Below, piece after piece: positions 17,676-25,889 of a stretch of DNA of 64,000 nucleotides. Source of the stretch: Orlajensenia sp001423545 (lineage in GTDB: Bacteria; Actinomycetota; Actinomycetes; Actinomycetales; Microbacteriaceae); assembly GCA_001423545.1 (NCBI GenBank), contig LMOK01000003.1, positions 930,001 to 994,000 of the forward strand, read 5' to 3'. The number at the start of each line of letters is the position of its first letter. The first letter of the stretch is position 1. The notes under the pieces were generated by a model, which did not search any database, was not told the origin of the DNA, and saw nothing but the letters and a program-made list of their open reading frames with translations. The position numbers and the translations under genes were made by a program.

Positions 17676-17786
17676 CCCCCCCGACGCAAGGCTCCCGACG
17701 TCGCCGACAGGGTCAGATCCGGCCGATTCCGGGGACGAATCGCGTTGAGATGGCCGGATGCGACCCTCTGGGCCGATCATGGGCGT

Positions 17787-17797
17787 CCCCCCCCCCC
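17787..17797. repeat. 11-base poly-C tract
   Basis: Eleven consecutive C occur between cca and the next gene, 78 bp before its start and outside any recognised coding region. Such tracts are prone to slippage and to sequencing error. Confidence 0.7.
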
Positions 17798-17875
17798 GGG
17801 CGGGCGTGCGGCGGCGCTGTCCACAGGGTGGGTCGCCGACCGGCCGAACGCGCTGCGGGTAGGCAGCATCGCTGA

Positions 17876-18841
17876 ATGGACGAACGGTTCTCGATCGGCG
17901 CACCACCGGTATCCATCGCGCGCGCACTGCCGCCGGAGTCGGCGTCGGCCCGCACCCTCCGTCGCCATGCGAGCACGGGGGCGATGGCACGGCTGCGACC
18001 GGGAGCCTTCGCGCCGGCCGACTGGTGGGCCGACGCGACGTCGGCGCAGAGGCTCGCCGCCCGCATAGCCGCAGTGAGCCGGACGCGGATGCACGAGCCG
18101 GTGTTCTCCCATGAATCGGCAGCTCTGCTCTGGGGCCTCCCGATCGCAGGACGGTGGCCGGATGCGGTGGACCTCGCCGACGTCCGTGGAACGACCCCGC
18201 GGTCGCGCGGCGGCATCCGGTGGCATCGTGGCGCGATCGACCCGGAGGACGTGGTGAGGATCGGAGGCCTCTGGGTGACCGGTCTCGAGCGGACCCTCCT
18301 CGACATCGCACGTTCGCGGGAGTTCGCGAGTGCTGTGCCGGCCCTCGACCACGGCACGCATCCGCGGATCATCCTTCCCGGCGGCGTCCGCGCACCCGGA
18401 GCGGTGAAGGCCCGCCTGCTCGAGCGCATCGAGGCTGAGGGCGTTCGGCGGGCTTCACGCCGCGCGTCCGTGGCGATCAGCTTCAGCGACGCCCGCGCAG
18501 ACTCTCCGGGCGAGTCGATCAGCCGGGTCAACATCCACCGGCTCGGCTTCCCTCCCCCGGATCTGCAGGTCGCCTTCGAGCGGCCCGACGGCGGCCGGGA
18601 CATCGTCGACTTCGACTGGCCCGAGCAGGGGATGTTCGGCGAATTCGACGGGTTCGGAAAGTACGTGCGGCAGGAGTTCACCCACGGGCGCAGCATGGAG
18701 CAGGTGCTGTGGGAGGAGAAGCTGCGCGAGGACCGGGTGCGGATGCATCGCCCGCGCGGCGCACGCTGGGGCTGGGCGATCGCGATCGACCCGATGCTCC
18801 TGCGACAACGGCTCCTGACGGCTGGCCTGCGTCCGCGGTGA
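17876..18841 (+). CDS. AbiEi-antitoxin-like / DUF559-like protein
   Basis: The 321-residue product resembles actinobacterial proteins annotated as type IV toxin-antitoxin AbiEi-family or DUF559-domain proteins. The N-terminal part has a helix-rich segment with MARLRPGAFAPADWW and FSHESAALLWGLP, as in AbiEi-like proteins. The C-terminal third has a nuclease-fold-like pattern: DSPGESISRVNIHRLGFP, then VDFDWPEQGMFGEFDGFGKY and EKLREDRVRMHR, similar to the Vsr/DUF559 core. No partner toxin gene lies next to it, so an actual antitoxin role is unproven. It stands alone between cca and rpsF. Confidence 0.6.
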   Translation: MDERFSIGAPPVSIARALPPESASARTLRRHASTGAMARLRPGAFAPADWWADATSAQRLAARIAAVSRTRMHEPVFSHESAALLWGLPIAGRWPDAVDLADVRGTTPRSRGGIRWHRGAIDPEDVVRIGGLWVTGLERTLLDIARSREFASAVPALDHGTHPRIILPGGVRAPGAVKARLLERIEAEGVRRASRRASVAISFSDARADSPGESISRVNIHRLGFPPPDLQVAFERPDGGRDIVDFDWPEQGMFGEFDGFGKYVRQEFTHGRSMEQVLWEEKLREDRVRMHRPRGARWGWAIAIDPMLLRQRLLTAGLRPR

Positions 18842-19106
18842 TCCCGTGGAAGGCGAGAGGGTCGCATCCGGTCACTTCCCGGCTGATCCGAGTGAGATCC
18901 GGCCGGAACCGACCCTCTCAGCGGCGGTCGCTCGACTGGGAGTTCGGGACGGATGCCGGTCTCGAGGTGCGCTGAGGGCCCGCATCCGTTACTCTGGGAA
19001 GGTTGCCCGTGCGCCGCGATTGTGCGGCCTCCACGAATCAACACATGCACAACCCTCCTGTTGCAGAAATACTGCAGCCGTTCAGTCCGAAGGAGGTGGG
19101 TTAGTC

Positions 19107-19550
19107 ATGCATCAGTACGAATTGATGGTCATCCTCGATCCCGAGATCGATGAGCGCACCGTCGCTCCGAGCCTCGACAAGTTCCTCAATGTGGTGCGTA
19201 ACGATGGTGGATCCATCGACAACGTCGACATCTGGGGCCGTCGTCGTCTCGCCTACGAGATCAACAAGAAGAACGAGGGCATCTACGCCGTCGTCAACTT
19301 CACCGCAGAGCCGGCCACCACGTCGGAGCTCGACCGCCAGCTGGGTCTCAGCGAGGCAGTCATGCGCACCAAGGTGCTCCGCGCCGAAGAGGGCATCGCC
19401 CAGGTCGCAGCCGCCAAGAAGCTCGCCGACGAGAAGGCCGCCCGCAAGGCAGCCAACCCGAAGGCCGTCGTCGACGCGAAGCCCGAGGCAGCGGCTCCCA
19501 AGGCTGAGGCCCCCAAGGCCGACGCCGCCAAGGTCGAGAAGGACGCCTAG
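19107..19550 (+). CDS. rpsF: 30S ribosomal protein S6
   Basis: S6 binds S18 in the platform of the small subunit. The 147-residue product begins MHQYELMVILDPEIDERTV and has the family block WGRRRLAYEINKKNEGIYAV. After about residue 100 comes an Ala/Lys/Pro-rich tail that makes it longer than many S6 proteins, common in actinobacteria. An ideal AAGGAGG at 19090-19096 precedes ATG 19107. It leads the rpsF-ssb-rpsR-rplI operon. Confidence 0.97.
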   Translation: MHQYELMVILDPEIDERTVAPSLDKFLNVVRNDGGSIDNVDIWGRRRLAYEINKKNEGIYAVVNFTAEPATTSELDRQLGLSEAVMRTKVLRAEEGIAQVAAAKKLADEKAARKAANPKAVVDAKPEAAAPKAEAPKADAAKVEKDA

Positions 19551-19555
19551 TCCCC

Positions 19556-20059
19556 ATGGCCGGCGAGACCGTAATCACCGTGGTGGGCAACCTCACTGCA
19601 GATCCCGAACTGCGTTACACGCAGGGCGGACTGGCGGTTGCCAACTTCACCATCGCATCCACTCCTCGCAGCTTCGACCGTGCGTCGAACGAGTGGAAGG
19701 ATGGCGAGGCTCTGTTCCTGCGCGCGAGCGTCTGGCGTGAATTCGCCGAGCACGTCGCAGGGTCCCTCACCAAGGGTTCCCGTGTCATCGCTTCCGGGCG
19801 TCTCAAGCAGCGTTCCTACGAGACGAAGGAAGGCGAGAAGCGCACCAGCTTCGAGCTCGAGATCGACGAGATCGGTCCTTCCCTCCGGTACGCCACCGCG
19901 TCGCTCACGCGCGCGCAGTCGTCCGGACCTCGTGGCGGAGGCGCCCCTGCGGGCGGCTCCGACGAGCCGTGGGCACCGAGTGCACCCGCAGCCGCCGCTT
20001 CCGGTGGTTCGGATGTCTGGGCCACCCCGGGCAGCTACAGCGACGAGACCCCCTTCTAG
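19556..20059 (+). CDS. ssb: Single-stranded DNA-binding protein
   Basis: SSB coats single-stranded DNA during replication and repair. The 167-residue product has an OB fold in the first 110 residues (GNLTADPELRYTQGGLAVANF, FLRASVWREFAEHV, GSRVIASGRLKQRSYE), a Gly/Ala/Pro-rich linker and the acidic interaction tip DETPF. It lies 5 bp after rpsF, in the conserved rpsF-ssb-rpsR arrangement. Confidence 0.96.
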   Translation: MAGETVITVVGNLTADPELRYTQGGLAVANFTIASTPRSFDRASNEWKDGEALFLRASVWREFAEHVAGSLTKGSRVIASGRLKQRSYETKEGEKRTSFELEIDEIGPSLRYATASLTRAQSSGPRGGGAPAGGSDEPWAPSAPAAAASGGSDVWATPGSYSDETPF

Positions 20060-20075
20060 GCCGAGAGGCCTGACA

Positions 20076-20096
20076 CGGATGCCGCATCGGCATCCG
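20076..20096 (+). terminator. Hairpin between ssb and rpsR made of two inverted copies of the CGGATGCC octamer
   Basis: CGGATGCCG, a 3-nt loop, and CGGCATCCG form a 9-bp stem in the ssb-rpsR gap. No U run follows, so it may be an attenuator, RNA-processing site or chance product of the over-represented octamer rather than a full terminator. Confidence 0.4.
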
Positions 20097-20125
20097 CGCA
20101 GAATTACTTCAACTAAGGAATAACA

Positions 20126-20386
20126 ATGGCTGGAAAGAGCAGCGGCGACCGCCGCAAGCCGCTCCGCGGAGGCAAGGGCAAGAACGCCGCCCCCGCAAAG
20201 AGCATCCGCGTCGGCGTCATCGACTACAAGGATGTCGCGACGCTTCGCAAGTTCATCTCCGAGCGTGGAAAGATCCGCGCCCGCCGTATCACCGGCGTCT
20301 CCGTTCAGGAGCAGCGCCTTATCGCCCGTGCCGTCAAGAACGCCCGCGAGATGGCCCTGCTGCCGTACGCCGGCAGCGGCCGCTAA
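20126..20386 (+). CDS. rpsR: 30S ribosomal protein S18
   Basis: S18 pairs with S6 in the 30S platform. The 86-residue product shows the family core DYKDVATLRKFISERGKIRA then RITGVSVQEQRLIARAVKNA. The N-terminus is basic. It carries no Cys pair, so it is the zinc-independent form. A purine-rich AAGGAA lies upstream of ATG 20126. Confidence 0.96.
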   Translation: MAGKSSGDRRKPLRGGKGKNAAPAKSIRVGVIDYKDVATLRKFISERGKIRARRITGVSVQEQRLIARAVKNAREMALLPYAGSGR

Positions 20387-20397
20387 GGAGCACCGAC

Positions 20398-20850
20398 ATG
20401 TCAAAACTCATTCTGACGCACGAGGTCACCGGCCTCGGAACCGCCGGTGACGTCGTCGAGGTCAAGAACGGCTACGCCCGCAACTACCTCATCCCCCAGG
20501 GCTTCGCGGTTTCGTGGAGCCGCGGTGGCGAGAAGCAGATCGAGCAGATCAAGGCGGCTCGCGCCGCTCGTGAGCTCGCGACGCACGACGAGGCAGTCGC
20601 CCTCAAGAACGCCCTCGAGGGCACCAAGGTCAAGCTCGTCGTGAAGGCGGGTGCCGAGGGACGTCTCTTCGGCTCCGTCAAGACCGCCGATGTCGCCGAC
20701 GCTGTGGCCGCTGCCGGCCTCGGTGCCATCGACAAGCGCAAGGTGGAGTTCTCGAACCCCATCAAGTCGGTCGGCGAGCACCAGGCGACCGTTCGTCTCT
20801 TCGACGAGCTGTCGGCCACGATCACCCTTCAGGTGGTCGCCGCCAAGTAA
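20398..20850 (+). CDS. rplI: 50S ribosomal protein L9
   Basis: L9 bridges the L1 stalk base and neighbouring ribosomes. The 150-residue product has the N-terminal domain with GTAGDVVEVKNGYARNYLIP, the long connecting helix (about 40-75) and the C-terminal domain with EGRLFGSVKTADVADAV. It is 11 bp after rpsR and is followed by a strong terminator. Confidence 0.97.
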   Translation: MSKLILTHEVTGLGTAGDVVEVKNGYARNYLIPQGFAVSWSRGGEKQIEQIKAARAARELATHDEAVALKNALEGTKVKLVVKAGAEGRLFGSVKTADVADAVAAAGLGAIDKRKVEFSNPIKSVGEHQATVRLFDELSATITLQVVAAK

Positions 20851-20869
20851 GGCTGCGAACACTTCGGTG

Positions 20870-20895
20870 TAGCGACGGGCTCAGGCCCGTCGCTA
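20870..20895 (+). terminator. Terminator of the rpsF-ssb-rpsR-rplI operon
   Basis: An 11-bp perfect GC-rich stem (arms containing AGCGACGGGC and its complement) with a 4-nt loop lies 19 bp after rplI. It is followed by TATACCTGTTTAA, a modestly U-rich stretch. Confidence 0.75.
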
Positions 20896-21364
20896 TACCT
20901 GTTTAAGGGGATTGCACAAGCTCGAAGAGGCCTCTGTGAGCTTGAGTTACCCCCACTTCTGTGCACAGGGCTGTGTGAGGTCGGGCGACCTTCATGCAGT
21001 GATTCAAACAACTTTCCACACACAGGTGTGCACTACTTAATAACCTGATCAAGCTCCATAAAATTACAGAAAATAGTTTGCTCTCCACAGCTGTTTCTAC
21101 AGGCTTTGCACATGCAGTGCGGCGTTTCGCCCACGTTTCCCACAGCGTTATCCACAGGGCGAGTTGAGGCGATCGGATGGCGACCGTAGTGTTGGCCATC
21201 GCCGTCGATTCCGGCGGTCTCGACCGGCTCTGAACAGCGGTGGGCCGCACTGTCGGCGGGTGCTGTTCTGATGGTCTGAGAACGCCTCTCCGGGCGCTCC
21301 CCACCGGCCCGAGAAGTGAACGCCGCTGCACCGGCACATCGAAGCATCATCCTGGAGGTACCGC
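20896..21364. promoter_or_regulatory. AT-rich rplI-dnaB intergenic region with DnaA boxes
   Basis: This stretch has no gene and is markedly AT-richer than its surroundings, especially 21001-21110. It contains a perfect DnaA box TTATCCACA at 21148-21156 and weaker matches TTTCCCACA at 21136-21144, CTCTCCACA at 21081-21089 and CTTTCCACA at 21012-21020, all on the same strand. The dnaB promoter must lie here. DnaA control of dnaB or DnaA titration is a reasonable inference. Confidence 0.6.
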
Positions 21365-22738
21365 GTGTCGATCGCCCACCTTGGACTCGCCGAACCGTGG
21401 GACGGCGACGACGCTCGGAAGGCCGAACGCACTCCCCCGCACGACCTGCTCGCCGAGCAGAGTGCCCTCGGCGGCATGCTGCTCTCGAAGGACGCCGTCG
21501 CAGACGTCGTCGAGTCCGTCCGGGGCAACGACTTCTACGTTCCCAAGCACGAACTCATCTACGACGCCATCCTCTCGTTGTACTCGCACGGCGAGCCCAC
21601 AGACGTCATCGCTGTCACCGACGAGCTCTCCAAGACCGGTGAGCTCTCCCGCGCCGGCGGTGCCGAGTACCTCCACACCCTCACGGCGCTCGTGCCCACC
21701 GCGGCCAACGCCGGCTACTACGCCGAGATCGTCGCCGAGCGCGCGCTGCTCCGCCGCCTCGTCGAGGCCGGCACCCGCATCGTGCAGATGGGCTACGCGG
21801 CCGAGGGCGAGCCGCTCGACCTGGTCAACAATGCCCAGGCCGAGATCTACGCCGTCAACGGCAACACCGAGACCGAAGACTACGTTCCGCTGACGGATGC
21901 CGTCACGGTGGCCATCGACGAGATCGAGGCCGCCAAGCACACCGACGGCAAGATGACCGGCGTTCCCACCGGCTTCGCCGACCTCGACGACCTCACCAAC
22001 GGCTTCCACCCGGGCCAGATGATCATCGTCGCCGCGCGTCCCGCCCTGGGTAAGTCGACGCTCGCGCTCGACTTCGCCCGGGCCGCCGCCATCGGCCACG
22101 ACATGCCCACCATCTTCTTCTCGCTGGAGATGGGGCGATCCGAGATCGCCATGCGCCTGCTCGCCGCCGAGGCATCCGTTCCCCTGCAGAGCATGCGCAA
22201 GGGAACCGTCGACTCGCGCGACTGGACCACGATCGCCTCGACCCGCGGCCGCATCAACGACGCCCCGCTCTACATCGACGACTCGGCCAACCTCACTCTC
22301 GTCGAGATCCGTGCGAAGTGCCGTCGCCTGAAGCAGCGCATCGGCCTCAAGATGGTCGTCATCGACTACCTCCAGCTCATGACGAGCGGCAAGCGCGTCG
22401 AGAGCCGCCAGCAGGAGGTCTCGGAGTTCTCGCGTGCGCTCAAGCTGCTCGCGAAGGAGCTGCAGGTTCCCGTCATCGCCCTGTCGCAGCTGAACCGTGG
22501 TCCCGAGCAGCGCGCCGACAAGCTGCCCGCCATCTCTGACCTGCGCGAGTCGGGCTCCATCGAGCAGGACGCCGACATGGTCATCCTGCTGCACCGCGAG
22601 AGCGCCTACGAGAAGGACAACCCGCGTGCCGGCGAGGCCGATCTCATCGTCGCCAAGCACCGCAACGGCCCGACCCGCACCGTCACCGTGGCCTTCCACG
22701 GCCACTTCTCGCGGTTCGCGGACCTGGCGCAGGCGTAG
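21365..22738 (+). CDS. dnaB: Replicative DNA helicase DnaB
   Basis: DnaB is the hexameric helicase of the replication fork. The 457-residue product starts at GTG 21365 with GGAGG 6 nt upstream. The N-terminal domain includes LLAEQSALGGMLLSKDAV. The RecA-like core has Walker A ARPALGKST (about residues 224-232), FFSLEMGRSEIAMRLL, Walker B MVVIDYLQLM and DLRESGSIEQDADMV. No intein interrupts it, unlike many actinobacterial dnaB genes. It is the only gene downstream of the DnaA-box region. Confidence 0.97.
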   Translation: MSIAHLGLAEPWDGDDARKAERTPPHDLLAEQSALGGMLLSKDAVADVVESVRGNDFYVPKHELIYDAILSLYSHGEPTDVIAVTDELSKTGELSRAGGAEYLHTLTALVPTAANAGYYAEIVAERALLRRLVEAGTRIVQMGYAAEGEPLDLVNNAQAEIYAVNGNTETEDYVPLTDAVTVAIDEIEAAKHTDGKMTGVPTGFADLDDLTNGFHPGQMIIVAARPALGKSTLALDFARAAAIGHDMPTIFFSLEMGRSEIAMRLLAAEASVPLQSMRKGTVDSRDWTTIASTRGRINDAPLYIDDSANLTLVEIRAKCRRLKQRIGLKMVVIDYLQLMTSGKRVESRQQEVSEFSRALKLLAKELQVPVIALSQLNRGPEQRADKLPAISDLRESGSIEQDADMVILLHRESAYEKDNPRAGEADLIVAKHRNGPTRTVTVAFHGHFSRFADLAQA

Positions 22739-22799
22739 TTCGACCACCGGGGGACGGTGCGTCAGCTGCCTCGCATCGCATCCGCACGGGCTCAGGTCA

Positions 22800-23405
22800 T
22801 CAGGGCCGGAGGCGGATGCCCGAGGACTCCAGCTCGAGAGCAGCGAGCTTGCGCATCACGGCCTCGTCGCCTCGCCTCCACGCACCCATCGCGTCGACAT
22901 CGACCTTCGAGATCGTCGTGATCCTCTGAGTGGCGAGAGCGCGGAGCGCGAGAAGGTCGATTCCAGCTCCGGCGCGCACGAGCGCTTTCGCGCGACCGGC
23001 GCGGCGCGTGAAGCGTATCCGCGGGGTCAGCCACAGCAGCAGGATCATGATCGTCGGCAGCAGGGCTATGCCCGCGCCGAGGATCAGGGCCAGCTGGTGG
23101 ATCACGTCCTGTTGGCTTCGGCCGGCATCCTCGAGCGCGCTCCCCGCACCACCGGCGCTGTCGAACGGCATGCGGATGCCCGGTCCGATGAGCGGAACGT
23201 CACCGAGTGTGTCCCCGACCTCGGTCATGGCGACACTGAACCCGGCTCCGGCGTCCTCCATCTGCGCCCCGAAAGCCGCTAGTTCATTGATGAGACGGTA
23301 GATCGTGACCCCGAGCCAGACCCACCCTGCGATCAATCCGAGGGCGATGAGGTCGGCCAGGACCTGACGCGTTCTGCGGGGCCCGAAGTCTGAGTAGGGT
23401 TTCAC
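22800..23405 (-). CDS. Membrane protein of unknown function
   Basis: I do not recognise a family. The 201-residue product starts at GTG 23405 and has two hydrophobic segments, about residues 17-38 (LIALGLIAGWVWLGVTIYRL) and 105-130, the latter followed by a basic stretch (PRIRFTRRAGRAKALV). The region between them is Gly/Ala/Asp-rich and probably extracellular; the C-terminal 70 residues are predicted cytoplasmic and end SSGIRLRP. It converges on dnaB and lies 73 bp downstream of the FAD oxidoreductase gene. Confidence 0.7.
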   Translation of the reverse strand: MKPYSDFGPRRTRQVLADLIALGLIAGWVWLGVTIYRLINELAAFGAQMEDAGAGFSVAMTEVGDTLGDVPLIGPGIRMPFDSAGGAGSALEDAGRSQQDVIHQLALILGAGIALLPTIMILLLWLTPRIRFTRRAGRAKALVRAGAGIDLLALRALATQRITTISKVDVDAMGAWRRGDEAVMRKLAALELESSGIRLRP

Positions 23406-23478
23406 CGCCCCATGGTTCCACGGAGGTGACGGATGTCGCGCGACCGCAGATCGTGTCGCGGCCCTGCCTTGGGGTGTG

Positions 23479-24759
23479 TCAGGACGGGAGGCGGGCGCCG
23501 AGCTCAGTGAGAACGGCTCGAGCTGCGCGCTCGCCCGACACCAGGGCACCCTGGATCGAGGCGGTGTCGCGGTGGTCGCCGGCGACGAAGATGCCGTCAC
23601 CCACCCGAACGGTCTGTCTCGTGTGCAGCGGAGGGGGCTGAGCCGGCAACGCATGAGGGATGTCGTCGCGCCGCAACAGCTGCCAGGTGGCGGCATCCGT
23701 GCCCCAGATCTCGCCGAGCTGGCGGCGCACGTCGGTCTCGCGCGGCACGGCATCCGAGTGCGAGTCAGTCGCATGCGGAAGCAGGCAGGTGGCCTCGATG
23801 AGGTGACGGCCCGGAGGGGCGTACGTCGGTGCGGCGTTGGAGATCACGACGGTGTTGACCACGGGGCCGTTTCGGCGTCCGTCGACAGCGAGCATCCCGG
23901 ACGTCGTAGGGGGCGTGTCGGCGGCGAACCACCACGTCTGCAGGCCCTTCGTGGCCGGCTGCGGCAGGTCGAGCAGCCCCGCGACGGCGTCGGGACCGAC
24001 GGCGACGACGACGGCGCGAGCGCGCACGGTGTCGCCGTGCTCCACGTCGACGTCGACGATGCCGTTGCGAGGGGTGATCCCGTGCACCCGCGCCGTGAGA
24101 CGCACCTCGGTTCCGGAGGCCGTCGCGGAGCGCCCGAGCTGGGCGGGGAGGGCTCCGATGCCCGCTGCGGGCAGGCCGGGGGCGCCGAGGACGAACATGC
24201 GCACGAGGAGACGGGCGAACGACTCGGATGTCGCGCCTCGGTCCTCTGCCAGCACCCCCGCGAGGAACGGCTCGAACACCTCGGTGCGCAGCGGGCCGCG
24301 GAGCCCGACGCGGTCCCATCCGTGGTGAAGCGTGCGATCCGTTCCCGCGATGACCGCGCGAGGTCGGAGCAGCACCGGCGCGACCCAGCGAACGAGCGCA
24401 GCCGTGTCGCGCGGGGTGAGCAGGCCACTGCTGAGAGAAGCCGGCAGGGAGAGTGGATGCCGCACCGGATGCCGGACCTCGACGCTCCCCGACTGCCGCC
24501 GCACCCGGACTCCGACAGGGAACGGCCGCATCCGCAGGTCGTCGAGATCCACCCAGCGCTTCACGGCGGGGTAGGCGGGGTTGAGCACGTGGAACCCGCG
24601 GTCGAGCTGGAACCCGTCGACCGCGTCGGTGCGCTCGCGGCCACCGACCCCGTCCTGCGCCTCGAGCACCACGACGTCGAGTCCGGACTCCGCGAGACGC
24701 ACCGCGCACCGCAGGCCGGCCAGGCCTGCGCCGATGATGACGACGTCGTGAGCGTCCAC
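23479..24759 (-). CDS. FAD-dependent amine oxidase / phytoene-desaturase-like oxidoreductase
   Basis: The 426-residue protein has the dinucleotide-binding motif VVIIGAGLAGLRCAVRLAESG at the very start, then VVVLEAQDGVGGRERT, typical of amine-oxidase/protoporphyrinogen-oxidase-type flavoenzymes. The C-terminal FAD block is GIFVAGDHRDTASIQGAL. The substrate is unknown; close relatives are annotated only as NAD(P)/FAD-dependent oxidoreductases. GTG 24759 has no Shine-Dalgarno but lies 6 nt after TATCGT. It is divergent to the DUF308-like gene. Confidence 0.85.
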   Translation of the reverse strand: MDAHDVVIIGAGLAGLRCAVRLAESGLDVVVLEAQDGVGGRERTDAVDGFQLDRGFHVLNPAYPAVKRWVDLDDLRMRPFPVGVRVRRQSGSVEVRHPVRHPLSLPASLSSGLLTPRDTAALVRWVAPVLLRPRAVIAGTDRTLHHGWDRVGLRGPLRTEVFEPFLAGVLAEDRGATSESFARLLVRMFVLGAPGLPAAGIGALPAQLGRSATASGTEVRLTARVHGITPRNGIVDVDVEHGDTVRARAVVVAVGPDAVAGLLDLPQPATKGLQTWWFAADTPPTTSGMLAVDGRRNGPVVNTVVISNAAPTYAPPGRHLIEATCLLPHATDSHSDAVPRETDVRRQLGEIWGTDAATWQLLRRDDIPHALPAQPPPLHTRQTVRVGDGIFVAGDHRDTASIQGALVSGERAARAVLTELGARLPS

Positions 24760-24765
24760 GGTCCC

Positions 24766-24771
24766 ACGATA
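24766..24771 (-). promoter_or_regulatory. -10 element TATCGT for a leaderless FAD oxidoreductase transcript
   Basis: On the minus strand TATCGT ends 6 nt before GTG 24759, which has no Shine-Dalgarno site. Confidence 0.4.
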
Positions 24772-24809
24772 GGCGCGCACGCGCGGAAGGACGGCCGCCG
24801 TGGCGCGAT

Positions 24810-24815
24810 TAGACT
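24810..24815 (+). promoter_or_regulatory. -10 element TAGACT upstream of the DUF308-like gene
   Basis: TAGACT lies about 44 nt before GTG 24859, leaving room for a short leader with a GAAAGG ribosome-binding stretch. Confidence 0.4.
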
Positions 24816-24858
24816 GGAAGCCGAATCCCCCTCCGATCGACAGACGAAAGGTCGCTGC

Positions 24859-25473
24859 GTGGCCCACACGGATGCCGCCGCCTATTCAGCGCGGTATTGG
24901 ATCGTCCCCGTGGTGCGAGCCGTCCTCGCGTTCCTCCCCGCGATAGCGATCACCTTCATCCCCGACCACTCGGCCGACTTCGGTCTCCTGGTCTTCGGTT
25001 GGTGGGCCCTGGTGTCCGGCGTCGTGCTGGGGGCCCTCGCGCTGCGTACCCTGTCGGGTCTCGCGCGCACCCTGTTCGTCGTGAACGGCGTCGTCTCGGC
25101 CGTCGCCGGCCTCCTGGCGCTCAGCTTCCAGGGTGCCGGTCTCCCGCTCTACCTCTACCTCGTCAGCGTGTGGGCCGCCATCACGGGCTTCGTCGAGCTC
25201 TACGCCGGCATCCGTGAGCGCGCTCGGTCGACGCGTGCGGCTGGACCTCGCCGGTCTGATGCCCGTCCGAGCGTGGCCCGCGACTGGATCACCGGCGGCG
25301 CCCTCACCGCGATCTTCGCCATCGCCTACCTGCTGTTGCCGCCCAACGCCGTCGTCTCCGTCGGCCTGCTCGGCGCCTATCTCGTGATCCTCGGCGTCTA
25401 CCTCGCCATCGCGGGGTTCTCCCTCAAATGGGACGGCGCCCGCGTCACCCCCGAAACCGAAGAAGTCGTATGA
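24859..25473 (+). CDS. DUF308-like (HdeD-type) membrane protein
   Basis: The 204-residue product has about six hydrophobic segments in two similar halves (about residues 12-105 and 125-195), the pattern of HdeD/DUF308 proteins. Blocks include WWALVSGVVLGALALRTLSG and GFVELYAGIRER in the first half and LLGAYLVILGVYLAIAGF in the second. Function is unknown; HdeD in E. coli relates to acid resistance, but that should not be carried over. Its stop overlaps the next gene's ATG (ATGA), so the pair is coupled. Confidence 0.8.
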   Translation: MAHTDAAAYSARYWIVPVVRAVLAFLPAIAITFIPDHSADFGLLVFGWWALVSGVVLGALALRTLSGLARTLFVVNGVVSAVAGLLALSFQGAGLPLYLYLVSVWAAITGFVELYAGIRERARSTRAAGPRRSDARPSVARDWITGGALTAIFAIAYLLLPPNAVVSVGLLGAYLVILGVYLAIAGFSLKWDGARVTPETEEVV

Positions 25474-25844
25474 GCCAGCCCCCCGTTCCCCAGCCGAGCC
25501 GTCGCGACGTGCTCCGTCCGCTCGAGATGGTCGGAGGCGCCGCCATCGCCGCGGTGTTCCTCGGACTGGTCGTGCTCATGGTCACGCGGGAACCCGTTCT
25601 CGCGGCGATCGGTGCCGGATCGGTGTTCATCATCGTGCTGGTGGCTCTCGCGATGTTCGCCATCACCCTGAAGCCCGATGAGGCCGAGAACGCCGACATC
25701 GCCGAGCAGAACAGCGGCGCGGCCCGTGCGGGCGAGGCGACTCCGGGTCCCCTCGACGACGCGAGCACCGACACGGCGACGGGCCCGAGCACGGGCGGCA
25801 ACCCGAGCACGGACGACGAGACCCCCAGCACCCGCGGGCACTGA
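25470..25844 (+). CDS. Small membrane protein with acidic/Thr-rich tail
   Basis: I do not recognise a family. The 124-residue product has two adjacent hydrophobic segments (about 22-42 and 47-66, VGGAAIAAVFLGLVVLMV and the stretch around SVFIIVLVALAMFAI), then a disordered tail rich in Asp, Thr, Ser, Gly and Pro (residues 70-124). It overlaps the DUF308-like gene by 4 bp and likely works with it or is simply co-expressed. Confidence 0.75.
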   Translation: MSQPPVPQPSRRDVLRPLEMVGGAAIAAVFLGLVVLMVTREPVLAAIGAGSVFIIVLVALAMFAITLKPDEAENADIAEQNSGAARAGEATPGPLDDASTDTATGPSTGGNPSTDDETPSTRGH

Positions 25845-25889
25845 GGGTCTCGACCTTCATGTCGACCGGGGCTGATCCCGGCCAGGCAC

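Noticed and set aside
18841..19106. tRNA or small RNA gene before rpsF
   Set aside because: No cloverleaf or T-loop motif could be found; the stretch looks like an ordinary leader with a Shine-Dalgarno.
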